A stretch of DNA of 64,000 bases, taken from positions 39,712 through 103,711 of the forward strand of contig CAMNSA010000010.1 of assembly GCA_946554335.1 (NCBI GenBank), written 5' to 3'. The DNA comes from an uncultured Neglectibacter sp. (GTDB lineage Bacteria; Bacillota; Clostridia; Oscillospirales; Acutalibacteraceae). The notes beneath the pieces were generated by a model, which was not told where the DNA came from, ran no database searches, and was given only the letters and a program-made list of their open reading frames with translations. The position numbers and the translations under genes were made by a program. Below are positions 8,992-17,385 of the stretch, in pieces; the stretch's first letter is position 1; the number at the start of each line of letters is the position of its first letter.

Positions 8992-10662
8992 TTAGCCCTG
9001 ATTGGTCTTGTTGTTCATGTAGGTCTCCATCAAAGCGGACTGAGCATCATACACAGTCTGAGCTTCGGCGATGGCTTCCTGCAGGCCCAGGCCATCCAGC
9101 TCGGCCTTGAACTGCTCCCAACGGGCGTCGTCAACGGTATCCTGAGCGGAAACAACTGCCCAGAAGTACTCCTTCACAGCGTCCTGAACGTCAGCCTGGA
9201 TCTCGGTCCACTTCACCAGGTCGGAGGGGTTGCGCCACTCGATCTGATGAGCATAACGGTCACGGGAGTTGTCGCCGGACTGCTTGAACAGAGCGCGGGT
9301 CTCGGGAGTGTTGGACAGCAGGCAGTCGTCCTTGCGGTTGACAAAGGCGTCAAACAGTCTCAGGCCGATGTTCTGATCGGTATCGGTGTCGTCGCCGGGC
9401 TGTACAATAGCCTGATACTGACCATTCTCGTCGATGGTGTACTCCTGGCCCTCCACGCCAAAGCGGCGCTCCTTGTAAACCTCGGGAGAGCACATGTCGT
9501 CAAAGATGGCATAGGTTCTCTCGGGATCGGGACAGTGAGAGGTGATGCCCCAATAGCACCATGCGTTAACGGTGTCGGGGTCGTCCTGGATCTTGGTGCC
9601 GTCCTTGCCGGTAACCATCTCCAGCGGGATCCACTCGGCTTCAGGCTGAGCAGCCTTCAGAGCGTCGAAGGTGGTGTTGGGGTTGTTCCATGCGCACCAG
9701 CCGTAGCATACGCCGTAATAGCCCTTGGAGAATTCCTCAGAACGGTTAATTTCGGTGTTGATAGTGTTGGGGGTAATCCAGCCCTTCTCGTACATGTCAT
9801 GGACATCCTGCAGCCACAGACGGGTCTCGTCGACCACGGGGCCGTAGTACACCTTGCCGGCGTCGTCCACAACCCACTTATTGAAGTGAGTCAGAGGATA
9901 GTTGTACATCCAGGGAATGCAGAAACGGAAGTCGTTGGAACCGCCGCTGCCCAGGCCATAGGTATCCTTCTGGCCGTTTCCGTCGGGATCGTCCTCAGTG
10001 AAGGCGCGCACGACCTCGGTCAGCTCGTCAAGAGTCTTGGGAACTTCCAGCTTCAGGTTGTCGAGCCAATCCTTGCGGACCCAGATAGTCTGGCAGCAGG
10101 GCTCGGAAACGTCGCCGGGCATACGATACATTTTGCCGTCTTCCTCGGTGCAGTAGAACAGGGTCTCCAGGAACTGGCTGTTCTGATAGTCGCGGATCTC
10201 GGTGTACTTGTTCACATACTCGGAAACGTCCACCAGCATCTCCGCTTCTTTCCACTGCAGGAACTCGTTCTCCATGTCGGACCACCACAGCACATCAGGC
10301 ATGTCGTCGCCGGCCATCATGGCGGCGTTGACTCTCTGCTTGATGTCGGAGCCGCTGCCCAGAACGATCAGGTCGAACTTCACATTGTAGCGATCCTCCA
10401 GCCACTTCTGTACGCGGCTGTCAGCCACGGTGTGGCCGCGCTGGATCGTTACGGTGAGGTCCATCGGCTCAGCGATGTTGGTCACATCCAGCTTCGCGGT
10501 AGGCTCGGCGACAGCGGAGCTGCCGTTATCGCTTTCCGCAGGGGTAGAGCTGTTGTTTGCCGGTGTGCTGCTGGAAGGTTTGTCGCCGCCGCAAGCTGCG
10601 AAAGCGGTAACGCACAGAGCCAGAGCCAGCACAATGCAGGCAAGTCTCTTCAGGTTCTTCAA
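8992..10662 (-). CDS. Extracellular solute-binding lipoprotein of a carbohydrate ABC transporter (LplA-like)
   Basis: The 556-residue protein starts with a lipoprotein signal peptide whose lipobox ends VTAFAAC (Cys about residue 23), followed by a Ser/Thr/Asn-rich linker. The mature part looks like the large family 1 binding proteins that pair with LplB/LplC permeases (VADSRVQKWLEDRYNVKFD, NAAMMAGDDMPDVLWW). Such proteins capture oligosaccharides outside the membrane. The start codon is TTG at 10662, supported by AAGGAGG exactly 8 nt upstream. It is the third gene of the permease operon, and no ATPase gene is nearby, as is common when a shared MsmX-type ATPase is used. The substrate is probably a mannoside, judging by the next gene. 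Confidence 0.92.
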   Translation of the reverse strand: MKNLKRLACIVLALALCVTAFAACGGDKPSSSTPANNSSTPAESDNGSSAVAEPTAKLDVTNIAEPMDLTVTIQRGHTVADSRVQKWLEDRYNVKFDLIVLGSGSDIKQRVNAAMMAGDDMPDVLWWSDMENEFLQWKEAEMLVDVSEYVNKYTEIRDYQNSQFLETLFYCTEEDGKMYRMPGDVSEPCCQTIWVRKDWLDNLKLEVPKTLDELTEVVRAFTEDDPDGNGQKDTYGLGSGGSNDFRFCIPWMYNYPLTHFNKWVVDDAGKVYYGPVVDETRLWLQDVHDMYEKGWITPNTINTEINRSEEFSKGYYGVCYGWCAWNNPNTTFDALKAAQPEAEWIPLEMVTGKDGTKIQDDPDTVNAWCYWGITSHCPDPERTYAIFDDMCSPEVYKERRFGVEGQEYTIDENGQYQAIVQPGDDTDTDQNIGLRLFDAFVNRKDDCLLSNTPETRALFKQSGDNSRDRYAHQIEWRNPSDLVKWTEIQADVQDAVKEYFWAVVSAQDTVDDARWEQFKAELDGLGLQEAIAEAQTVYDAQSALMETYMNNKTNQG

Positions 10663-10769
10663 GGTTTTTTCCTCCTTGCATATTTTTGGATCATATATTT
10701 ACGGCTCACGCGATGGCGTTTCGTCATCGGGTTGCACCGCGGATCCCATAAAAAGAGATTTCCATAGTC

Positions 10770-10861
10770 CCGGCCTCAAGGCCGGACTGTCACGGAGCGA
10801 GGCTATTCCAAAAGGCTTTAGCCTCGAAAGGGTTTTAACCCCAAAAAGGCTTTAGCCTTTT
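10770..10861 (-). other. Array of four short stem-loops between permease and binding-protein genes
   Basis: Within 92 nt lie four dyads: AAAAGGC-TTTA-GCCTTTT (10843-10861, overlapping the permease stop), GGGTTTTAACCC (10830-10841), AGGCTTTAGCCT (10813-10824) and CCGGCCTCAAGGCCGG (10770-10785). The first ends in a T-run on the minus strand and resembles a weak terminator. Likely roles, by inference, are partial termination or mRNA processing that sets binding-protein levels apart from the permeases. Confidence 0.6.
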
Positions 10862-11769
10862 ACGCCTCCGATCATAACGCCCTTCACAAAATACTTCTGT
10901 ACAAAGGGATAGACGATCAAGATCGGCACCGTGGCCACCACGATAGACGCGGCTTTGATAGTCTGGGCGTTGGCGGTCTCCTCCACCAGCACACTGAACC
11001 CGGCCTTTTCCATAGCCTGCTGGGTGTTGTTCAGCATCTGTCTGAGCACCGCCTGCATGGACCACTTATCCGTGCTCTTGATGTACATGACGGTGGACAT
11101 ATAGTCGTTCCAGTACATGACGGCGTTAAACAGCAGGATGGTGGCGATGGTGGCCTTGGACAGAGGCAGAATGATGGTGAAGAAGATCCTGATATCGTTG
11201 GCGCCGTCTATCCTGGCGGATTCCTCCAGGGCTTCCGGAATGGAAAGGAAGAAGCTGCGCATAATAACGGCGTTATAGGCGCTGACCGTCAAGGGCAGGA
11301 TCAAAGCCCAGCGGGAATCGTACAGGCCGATATTCCGGATGAGCAGGTAGTTGGGGATCATGCCCGCGTTGAAGATCATGGTGAGGATCAGCAGGAGCGA
11401 AAAAAACTTGCGCCCATGAAGCCTGGACTTGCTCAGCGGATAGGCGGTGGTGGCCGTCAGGAAGGTGGCCAGCACCGTACCGATAATGGTCACGAACAGG
11501 GTCGTGCCGTAGCCCGTGTAGATGTCAGGATTCTTGAACACGGAACGGTAGGTGGTCCAGGTAAACTCCTTGGGCCAAAGGAAAATGCCGCCTCTGAGAG
11601 CCATATTGCTGGAGCTTAAAGAGAGCATAATCACATGCCAGAAGGGATAGAGCATGGCCAGGCACAAAAGGGTAAAAAACGTGTAGTTGAAAACGGTGAA
11701 GATCTTTTCACCCGTGGAGGTCTTGATCTTATTTTTCTTATTTCTCTGGATCGTAGTATCTTTTGCCAT
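10852..11769 (-). CDS. Carbohydrate ABC transporter permease, LplC/YtcP type
   Basis: The 305-residue inner-membrane protein has six predicted membrane helices and the EAA loop that contacts the ATPase (EALEESARIDGANDIRIFF, followed by ILPLSKATIATILLF). It forms the channel with the neighbouring LplB-type permease. The ATG at 11769 was chosen because AAGGGGGG lies 6-7 nt upstream; an in-frame TTG at 11790 overlaps the upstream gene. The spacing to that gene is 14 nt. The stop codon sits inside a terminator-like hairpin. Confidence 0.93.
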   Translation of the reverse strand: MAKDTTIQRNKKNKIKTSTGEKIFTVFNYTFFTLLCLAMLYPFWHVIMLSLSSSNMALRGGIFLWPKEFTWTTYRSVFKNPDIYTGYGTTLFVTIIGTVLATFLTATTAYPLSKSRLHGRKFFSLLLILTMIFNAGMIPNYLLIRNIGLYDSRWALILPLTVSAYNAVIMRSFFLSIPEALEESARIDGANDIRIFFTIILPLSKATIATILLFNAVMYWNDYMSTVMYIKSTDKWSMQAVLRQMLNNTQQAMEKAGFSVLVEETANAQTIKAASIVVATVPILIVYPFVQKYFVKGVMIGGVKG

Positions 11770-11783
11770 TATGTTAGCCCCCC

Positions 11784-12737
11784 TTACCAAAGACCGCCGC
11801 CGCCGGCTTTCTTCGCAGCGAAGTTTACCGACAACATCATGATCATTGCGACTACGGACTTAAAGATACCGGCCGCCGTGGAGAATGAGTAATCCGACTT
11901 GATAATGCCGATACGGTACACATAGGTATCAATAATGTCCGCCACATCGTATACGGAAGGGCTATATAGCATGAAGATCTGGTCAAAGCCCGCGTTCAGG
12001 ATGTTGTTGCAGTTTAAGATCAGCATGATGACCACGGTGGGCAGAATGGCCGGGATGGTGATATGGATCAGCTGCCTGAAGCGCCTTGCGCCGTCGATGG
12101 CGGCCGCCTCGTAAAGCTGCGGATCCACTCCGGATAGAGCCGCAAAGTAGATGATGGTGCCCCAGCCCACGCCCTTATAGATGTCGGAAATGATCAGCAT
12201 GGGTACGAAAGCGCCCTTATCCAGCAGCACGGTGATGTGTTGGCCGGTAAGCTTTGTAATAATACTGGTGATGACGCCGGTATCGGGATCCAGGAAGGTC
12301 ATGAGCAGACCGCCCATGATAACCCAGGAAATGAAGTGGGGCAGATACAGAAGCGTCTGAGAAATCTTTTTATACAAGAGGTTGCGCATCTCATTCATCA
12401 AAAGAGCGAGGATGATGGGAAGCGGGAACCCAAAGATCATCTTAGAAATACTGATGACCAGCGTATTTTTCAGAACCTTCAGGAAGGCCGGACGGGTAAA
12501 CAGATCCTGGAAGTGTGCAAAACCCACCCAGGTGCTGGTTTCCGGCTTAAAGGGCTTGTAGTCCATAAAGGCGATTCGCAGGTCGATCATCGGGATGTAC
12601 TTGAAGATGATCAACATTACGAGGCCGGGAAGCAGCAGAAGATACAGCCACTTGTCTCGAAGCAGATCTCTTCCGAACTTCGCAAACTTGCCCCGCTCAC
12701 TCGGTTTCTTCACCGGCTTTGCGCTGGCGGTCGTCAT
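11784..12737 (-). CDS. Carbohydrate ABC transporter permease, LplB type
   Basis: The 317-residue permease has a charged cytoplasmic N-terminus, then six predicted membrane helices (WLYLLLLPGLVMLIIF is the first). The EAA signature is LYEAAAIDGARRFRQLIH followed by ITIPAILPTVVIML. It is the first gene of the mannoside transporter operon, with a promoter about 170 nt upstream (12907-12935) and a leader containing two perfect palindromes. A GGGGGAT ribosome binding site lies 8 nt before the ATG. Confidence 0.93.
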   Translation of the reverse strand: MTTASAKPVKKPSERGKFAKFGRDLLRDKWLYLLLLPGLVMLIIFKYIPMIDLRIAFMDYKPFKPETSTWVGFAHFQDLFTRPAFLKVLKNTLVISISKMIFGFPLPIILALLMNEMRNLLYKKISQTLLYLPHFISWVIMGGLLMTFLDPDTGVITSIITKLTGQHITVLLDKGAFVPMLIISDIYKGVGWGTIIYFAALSGVDPQLYEAAAIDGARRFRQLIHITIPAILPTVVIMLILNCNNILNAGFDQIFMLYSPSVYDVADIIDTYVYRIGIIKSDYSFSTAAGIFKSVVAMIMMLSVNFAAKKAGGGGLW

Positions 12738-12835
12738 GATAAGATCCCCCCATGTTTAAATTTTCTGAACGCTTTCTGTGCCCGGAGCCTCACGCTCTGA
12801 GCCCTGGAGCAAACCCTCTCCTCAACAAATGTCAT

Positions 12836-12881
12836 TGTGTTCTAACGCCTCGTTAGAACACACAAAAAGGGCGCCCTTTTT
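12836..12881 (-). promoter_or_regulatory. Two adjacent perfect palindromes in the leader of the ABC transporter operon
   Basis: TGTGTTCTAACG-CCT-CGTTAGAACACA (12836-12862) has 12-bp perfect arms, and AAAAAGGGCGCCCTTTTT (12864-12881) is an uninterrupted 18-nt palindrome. Both lie 20-65 nt downstream of the predicted transcription start, so they could be an operator (roadblock) or RNA hairpins. The second ends in five T on the minus strand and could act as a weak attenuator. Confidence 0.65.
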
Positions 12882-12906
12882 ACGGAAAGCTTCTATCTTC
12901 TTGTCA

Positions 12907-12935
12907 AGATTACCATATTGTAATCGTGCGGTCAA
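12907..12935 (-). promoter_or_regulatory. Promoter of the lplB-lplC-binding protein operon
   Basis: On the minus strand TTGACC (12930-12935) is separated by 17 bp from TAATCT (12907-12912). Confidence 0.55.
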
Positions 12936-13101
12936 GGGTTTTTTCGATTTTTTTGACAATGTAATCTTTTGTAACTTTTTCTGCAGCACCTTTCGCAGCC
13001 TTTAATCCTCACATTTTTTCTCCCATTATAAAATGTATATGATCGATCGTTCTCCGTCTTTCCCCCGGAGAGAAAATCTGCAAACCCGCGCAGTACAGTT
13101 C

Positions 13102-13133
13102 TTGTCTGTAAGGTTAATTGACTTTACAGACAA
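13102..13133. promoter_or_regulatory. Inverted repeat of unknown role upstream of the transporter operon
   Basis: TTGTCTGTAA (13102-13111) and TTACAGACAA (13124-13133) are perfect 10-nt arms around a 12-nt centre. It lies about 170 bp upstream of the minus-strand promoter, so it may be a distal operator or the 3' hairpin of something not recognised. No gene is seen from 12738 to 13861. Confidence 0.5.
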
Positions 13134-13179
13134 ATTCTTTTCCTTATTCGCCGTATGCCGTCTTCTTTTTTGCCTCCTT

Positions 13180-13692
13180 TTCCGGTAGTTGTTAGTTTTT
13201 AGTCGTTAGTTGTTGGATGCTGGATGCTAGATACTAGATACTGGATGCTGGATAAGCCATTCCCGACCCTCTTCCTTGCTCCCCCCTTGTTTTCCTCCTT
13301 GGCTCCCCTTCCGATAGCTGTTAGTTTTTAGTCGTTAGTTGTCAGAAAGGGCGCTCTTCTCGCCTACCGGCTCGGTTGCTGCATGCCAGTGGCATGCGTC
13401 CAGCAACGGTCTCACCTGCCGGTTCGGTCAGTGATGAACGGCCTCCACCGGAGGCCATCACCCGGAGCGGAAGCGTAGACCAGCTCGTGGCAACGGTCTC
13501 ACCTGTCGGTTCGGTCCGGTCAGAACGATTGCCACCGGCAATCTTCCCCCCACCGGGGCGTACTCACCCCAAAGGGGGAGCCAAGTTGGGGGCTGCAAAT
13601 TCCCTCTTGCCTCTCCCCTTGGGAGAGGTGGCATGGCGAAGCCATGACGGAGAGGGCAACCTTTTAGTTGTTAGTTGTTTAGAAAGGGCGAG
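13180..13692. repeat. Composite intergenic repeat block 2
   Basis: It begins with TTAG-rich words (TAGTTGTTAGTTTTTAGTCG and GATGCTGGATGCTAGATAC variants, 13188-13255). It continues with modules shared with block 1: CTACCGGCTCGGTTGCTGC and TGCCAGTGGCATGC (13370-13397), GATTGCCACCGGCAATC (13528-13544) and GGTGGCATGGCGAAGCCATG (13628-13647). It ends with TTAGTTGTTAGTTGTTTAG. Reading frames through it are palindrome artefacts. Confidence 0.85.
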
Positions 13693-13773
13693 CTAAGCTA
13701 TTTCTGACGGCAAATGGCTAATAACTATACATGGGAGCTGGGGCAAGGGAGAAGTTCCACCCCCTTTCTCTCA

Positions 13774-13802
13774 TTGAAAAAGAAAATGGCCTATGGTATT
13801 CT
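13774..13802 (+). promoter_or_regulatory. Promoter for the SGNH-MBOAT pair
   Basis: TTGAAA (13774-13779), 17-bp spacer, TATTCT (13797-13802), 60 nt before the first start codon. Confidence 0.55.
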
Positions 13803-13861
13803 ATATACTATCTCACGCCCGCCATGCTGCGGCCGCGCCGTGAGCGCGGACAGGAGAACCT

Positions 13862-14959
13862 ATGGAAAAAGCTGTGAAAACCACCAAAAAGGCGTATTCC
13901 CCGAAGCCCATGAGCCTCAAGAAGGAGCTCCCGGGCCTTTTCTGCCTCCTTCTCGCTCTGCTTTTTCTTTCCCACACCGCCGTGAATATTCTGAGGCCGA
14001 AGCGCGCGGAGAACGGCGCGGTGTGGAGCATGTATCTGGCGGAGCCGAAAAACTCTGTTGACATTCTGTTTCTGGGCTCCTCCATCGCCTACTGCGATGT
14101 GGTCCCAGCGGTGATGTATGAGGAAACAGGCCTTTCCTCCTATGTGATGGCCGGCCCTCTGCAAACCATGCCCGTCACCTATTACTATCTTCGGGAATGT
14201 CTGAAAACGCAGTCGCCAAAGCTTCTGGTGGTGGAGGTCTCCTCCCTTTTCTATGCTCCCTACAATTCTTCCCTGAAAATCAATCTCTCCTATATGCCCT
14301 GGGGGCTGAACCGGCTGATCCCCACCGTCACAGAGCTTTCCCCCAGGTTTACAGGCGACCCGGAAAGCGACCCCGGGGAGCGCTTCGAGCTGTTTTTCCC
14401 TCTGGCCGCCTATCATAACCGGTGGCAGAGCCTTACCGGGGAGGATTGGGAGAAAGGCCTCCTGGGCTTCCAGCCGGACCCCTTCGCGGGGTACACATTT
14501 CTGGAAAAATCTACCCCGTTTCAGGATTTTTCCCTGCGGGAAGGATGCGAAGACGAGTTTTTTGAACGGAATTTTTCCTATCTGCAAAAGCTTCGGGAGC
14601 TCTGCGAAAAAGAGGGGGTTCCGGTGGTTTTCTGCCTCTTTCCCAGCGTCAGGCAAGTGGGGGAGCAGGAGGCTCTGAGGATTCGGGGACGGCTTTCTGA
14701 AAAAGGCGCGGCACTTCTGGATTTCGGCGGGAGCTTTGAGGAGATCGGACTGTCTCTTTCCGAAGATTTTTACGATGAAGAGCACCTGAATTATCAGGGG
14801 GCAGAGCGCTTTTCCCGGTTTCTCTCCGCCTCTCTCCCCCTGCCCGGGTCCGGAGCGGAAAAGGACCCGGAATTATGGGCCCAAAGGGTCAAAGCCTTTG
14901 GGGAGCGAAAAGCGGAGCCTGCTCTTGCCCAAAGGGACGGGGAGGGTGAGGCTTCATGA
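13862..14959 (+). CDS. SGNH-like (DltD/AlgX-type) O-acyltransferase partner protein
   Basis: The 365-residue protein has one N-terminal membrane anchor (LPGLFCLLLALLFLSHTAV) and an extracytoplasmic SGNH-fold domain. The nucleophile block is LFLGSSIAYCDVVP, a GSS motif near residue 70, and the C-terminal catalytic pair is carried by DEEHLNYQGAERF. Proteins of this kind receive an acyl group moved across the membrane by an MBOAT protein and place it on an extracellular polymer. The next gene is an MBOAT that overlaps it by 4 nt (ATGA), so the two are translationally coupled. The acceptor polymer cannot be read from sequence; no alginate or teichoic acid genes are adjacent. A GACAGGAGAA ribosome binding site precedes the ATG. 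Confidence 0.8.
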   Translation: MEKAVKTTKKAYSPKPMSLKKELPGLFCLLLALLFLSHTAVNILRPKRAENGAVWSMYLAEPKNSVDILFLGSSIAYCDVVPAVMYEETGLSSYVMAGPLQTMPVTYYYLRECLKTQSPKLLVVEVSSLFYAPYNSSLKINLSYMPWGLNRLIPTVTELSPRFTGDPESDPGERFELFFPLAAYHNRWQSLTGEDWEKGLLGFQPDPFAGYTFLEKSTPFQDFSLREGCEDEFFERNFSYLQKLRELCEKEGVPVVFCLFPSVRQVGEQEALRIRGRLSEKGAALLDFGGSFEEIGLSLSEDFYDEEHLNYQGAERFSRFLSASLPLPGSGAEKDPELWAQRVKAFGERKAEPALAQRDGEGEAS

Positions 14960-16416
14960 ATTTTAATTCTCTTTTTTATCTGCTCTTTCTCGCACTCAAT
15001 GTGCTTCTCTACTATCTGCTGCCGGTAAGGCTCCGTAATACCCAGCTGCTGATCTCCAGCTACTTCTTCTACTGCTGCTGGAACCCAAAATATGCCCTGC
15101 TCATCCTCTTTTCCACGCTCTCCACTTACCTGTGCGGGCTCTGGGTCCAGCGCGGGCTTTTCTCCCGGCGAAGGCTCTGGGTCGCCGTGGGCACGGTACT
15201 CAACCTTGCCCTTCTGTTTTTCTTTAAGTATTTTAACTTTCTTTCCGATCTATTGTCCCGGCTCTTTTCCGCTTTGGGGCTGTCCCTTTCCCTGCCCCTC
15301 ATAGACCTTCTGCTGCCTGTGGGGATCTCCTTTTACACCTTTCAGGCGCTGGGGTATCTCATCGATGTGTACCGGGAAAAGGCGCCCGCGGAGAAAAATT
15401 TCCTCCATTACGCCCTTTTCGTCTCCTTTTTCCCCCAGCTGGTGGCGGGGCCCATCGAGCGCTCGGAAAATATGCTCCGGCAGATCAGTGACCCTCACCC
15501 CTTCCGCCAGGAAAACCTCAGAGACGGAATACTTCCCATCCTGTGGGGGCTCTTTCAAAAAATGGTCCTGGCAGACCGGCTCTCCGTCCTGGTAAACGGG
15601 ATCTATGACAGTCCCCGAAGACATTCCGGAGGCGAGCTTCTGCTGGCTACCATAGCCTTTTCCTTCCAGATCTACTGCGATTTCTCCGCCTATTCCCACA
15701 TCGCCAGAGGCAGCGCAAAGCTACTGGGCTTCGACCTGATGGAAAACTTCCGCTGCCCTTATCTCTCCGGCTCCGTCAGGGAATTCTGGAAACGGTGGCA
15801 CATTTCCCTTTCCTCCTGGTTCCGGGATTATCTCTATATCCCCCTGGGCGGCAGCCGGTGCTCCAAGGGGCGGCAAATCTTCAACCTCCTTGTGGTCTTT
15901 GCCCTCTCCGGTCTGTGGCACGGCGCGGCCCTCACCTTCCTTTTCTGGGGACTGTTAAACGGGCTGTACCAGGCGCTGGGAGTGGTGTGGAGCGCTGTGA
16001 AAGCGCGGCTTAAAAACCCGGTAAGCGGCGAAAAGAAAACGGGACCTTTCCTCTCCCCCCTCCGGGTCCTCTTCACCTTTTCCCTGATCTCTCTTTCCTG
16101 GGTGCTGTTTCGCGCCGCTTCTCTTTCGGACGCCCTTTTTATCTACCGCGCCATCTTTTCTATCCCCTTCGCAGGATTTTCCCTCTCCCTTAAAGGGCTC
16201 GGGGTCTCAGGGGCGAGTCTCCTTCTGCTGGGGCTCTGTGTGTTGCTGCTCGCCGCCGCGGACTGGGCTGCGGCGTACCGCGGGCTTGCCAAACGGATCA
16301 ACGAAGGCTTTCTCGCCCGCTACGCGGTCTATTTTATCCTGATCGCCCTTATTTTCCTGTTCGGCGCCTACGGAAACGGCTATACGCCCCAGGATTTTGT
16401 GTATTTTCAGTTTTGA
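14956..16416 (+). CDS. MBOAT family membrane-bound O-acyltransferase (AlgI/DltB-like)
   Basis: This is a 486-residue polytopic protein with about 11 membrane helices. The family motifs are present: FFPQLVAGPIERSENM, REFWKRWHISLSSWFRDYLYIPLGG, and the invariant histidine in SGLWHGAALTFLFWG near residue 322. It would transfer acyl groups from a cytoplasmic donor across the membrane to the coupled SGNH partner. Its start overlaps the stop of that gene (ATGA). Length and motif order are normal for the AlgI branch. Confidence 0.94.
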   Translation: MNFNSLFYLLFLALNVLLYYLLPVRLRNTQLLISSYFFYCCWNPKYALLILFSTLSTYLCGLWVQRGLFSRRRLWVAVGTVLNLALLFFFKYFNFLSDLLSRLFSALGLSLSLPLIDLLLPVGISFYTFQALGYLIDVYREKAPAEKNFLHYALFVSFFPQLVAGPIERSENMLRQISDPHPFRQENLRDGILPILWGLFQKMVLADRLSVLVNGIYDSPRRHSGGELLLATIAFSFQIYCDFSAYSHIARGSAKLLGFDLMENFRCPYLSGSVREFWKRWHISLSSWFRDYLYIPLGGSRCSKGRQIFNLLVVFALSGLWHGAALTFLFWGLLNGLYQALGVVWSAVKARLKNPVSGEKKTGPFLSPLRVLFTFSLISLSWVLFRAASLSDALFIYRAIFSIPFAGFSLSLKGLGVSGASLLLLGLCVLLLAAADWAAAYRGLAKRINEGFLARYAVYFILIALIFLFGAYGNGYTPQDFVYFQF

Positions 16417-16546
16417 ATGAGGGCTGATTGATTTTCCCCCTGTTTCGGCTATAATTGACCCAGGGGATTTCACCTGGCGCTGCTCTTTATCCACCTGGGA
16501 AAAAATATGGAAATCAGATTTCAAAACCAGAAGGGAGAAATAAACC

Positions 16547-16777
16547 ATGAGTTGCTTTCTCTGCAAAGGCACATTAAGAAAACAGACCACCAATTTTATG
16601 ACGGATATTGATAACTGCTTCATTATCATAAAGAATGTTCCATCCCTTGTCTGTTCACAGTGTGGAGAAATCTCTTACACGGACGATGTAGCGGCAAAGC
16701 TGGAACGCATTGTGAAAGCAGTACGGCAAGCGGTTTCTGAGGTTGCCATCGTAAACTTTCAGGATAGCGTGGCATAG
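16547..16777 (+). CDS. YgiT-type zinc finger protein (MqsA N-terminal-like)
   Basis: The 76-residue product has two zinc knuckles, CFLCKG at residues 3-8 and CSQCGE near residue 38, followed by a helical tail (VAAKLERIVKAVRQAVSEV). This is the YgiT-type domain that normally accompanies a short DUF4258-type or MqsR-type toxin as antitoxin. No toxin gene can be recognised on either side, so it is an orphan or the remnant of a pair. An AAGGGAGAAA ribosome binding site lies upstream. The surrounding 16.4-17.3 kb is lower in GC than the MBOAT gene, consistent with a small acquired segment next to tRNA-Leu. Confidence 0.8.
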   Translation: MSCFLCKGTLRKQTTNFMTDIDNCFIIIKNVPSLVCSQCGEISYTDDVAAKLERIVKAVRQAVSEVAIVNFQDSVA

Positions 16778-16846
16778 CGAATAAAGCCCCTCAGCGGGGC
16801 AGGTAAACAGGAGAAAAGATTCCCTCGCTGCGCTCGGCAACCTTCT

Positions 16847-16869
16847 GAAGTTTCCCTCTGGGAAACTTC
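16847..16869 (+). terminator. Probable terminator after the YgiT-type gene
   Basis: GAAGTTTCCC and GGGAAACTTC form a perfect 10-bp stem with a 3-nt loop, followed by TCTTATTT. The poor T-run makes this moderate. Confidence 0.5.
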
Positions 16870-16908
16870 TCTTATTTAAAATGCAGGTTCAACTCTTGTC
16901 TGAACATA

Positions 16909-16948
16909 AAAGAAAAGAACCACACCGTAAAAGTGTGGTTCTTTTCTT
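16909..16948 (-). terminator. Terminator of tRNA-Leu
   Basis: A 17-bp perfect stem, AAAGAAAAGAACCACAC with GTGTGGTTCTTTTCTTT, starts at the encoded CCA end of the tRNA and ends in TTCTTTTCTTTT on the minus strand. It should also stop transcription arriving from the plus strand. Confidence 0.85.
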
Positions 16949-17035
16949 TGGTGCAGGTAACAGGAGTTGAACCTGCAAGGAGTTGCCCCCATATGGACCT
17001 GAACCATACGCGTCTGCCAATTCCGCCATACCTGC
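16949..17035 (-). tRNA. tRNA-Leu (anticodon CAG)
   Basis: The 87-nt gene folds as a class II tRNA. The acceptor stem is GCAGGTA/TACCTGC with discriminator A and encoded CCA. The D arm is GGCGGAATTGGCAGACGC. The anticodon arm TATGG-TTCAGGT-CCATA has CAG in the loop. A long variable arm is followed by the T arm GCAGGTTCAACTCCTGT. It reads CUG leucine codons. Confidence 0.96.
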
Positions 17036-17296
17036 ATATATTCATTTTGGAAAAACGAAGTTTTTCCCGCGGGTCGCCTGCGAGCTGCTGTACACGGCCG
17101 GAGCGTCCGAGGCGGGCAATTAAGCTGATCCGCAAGCCCTCACTTCGTGAGTGCTTGACTATTGTATCATCTGGCAGGCCGGTTGTCAACTAAAATTTTT
17201 GAGTTTTCCTGAAAGCGGAATAAACGGACAATACGGGATCCCGCAGGAAATAAAGGCGATTGTCTCGAAGAAAAAAGGAAATGAAATTCTCTCTTT

Positions 17297-17325
17297 TTGA
17301 AAACTCCCGTCACTTCTGGTATACT
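17297..17325 (+). promoter_or_regulatory. Promoter for the frameshifted esterase gene
   Basis: TTGAAA (17297-17302), 17-bp spacer, TATACT (17320-17325), 60 nt before the start codon. The gap 17036-17296 holds nothing else recognised except the short hairpin TCACTTCGTGA. Confidence 0.65.
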
Positions 17326-17385
17326 AGTCCTGATATCACTTATGAAACCGTTTTGCCGGTCAATTTTTTCGGAGGTGGATTTTCC

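Noticed and set aside
8854..10767. 637-codon plus-strand reading frame opposite the binding-protein gene
   Set aside because: It is a mirror of the minus-strand lipoprotein gene caused by high GC at third positions; it has no ribosome binding site and no family features. The same applies to long opposite frames at 3014-4738, 7021-8523 and 48175-49812.
16547..16777. Complete toxin-antitoxin module
   Set aside because: No toxin-like frame with a start and ribosome binding site is found within 150 bp on either side of the YgiT-type gene.
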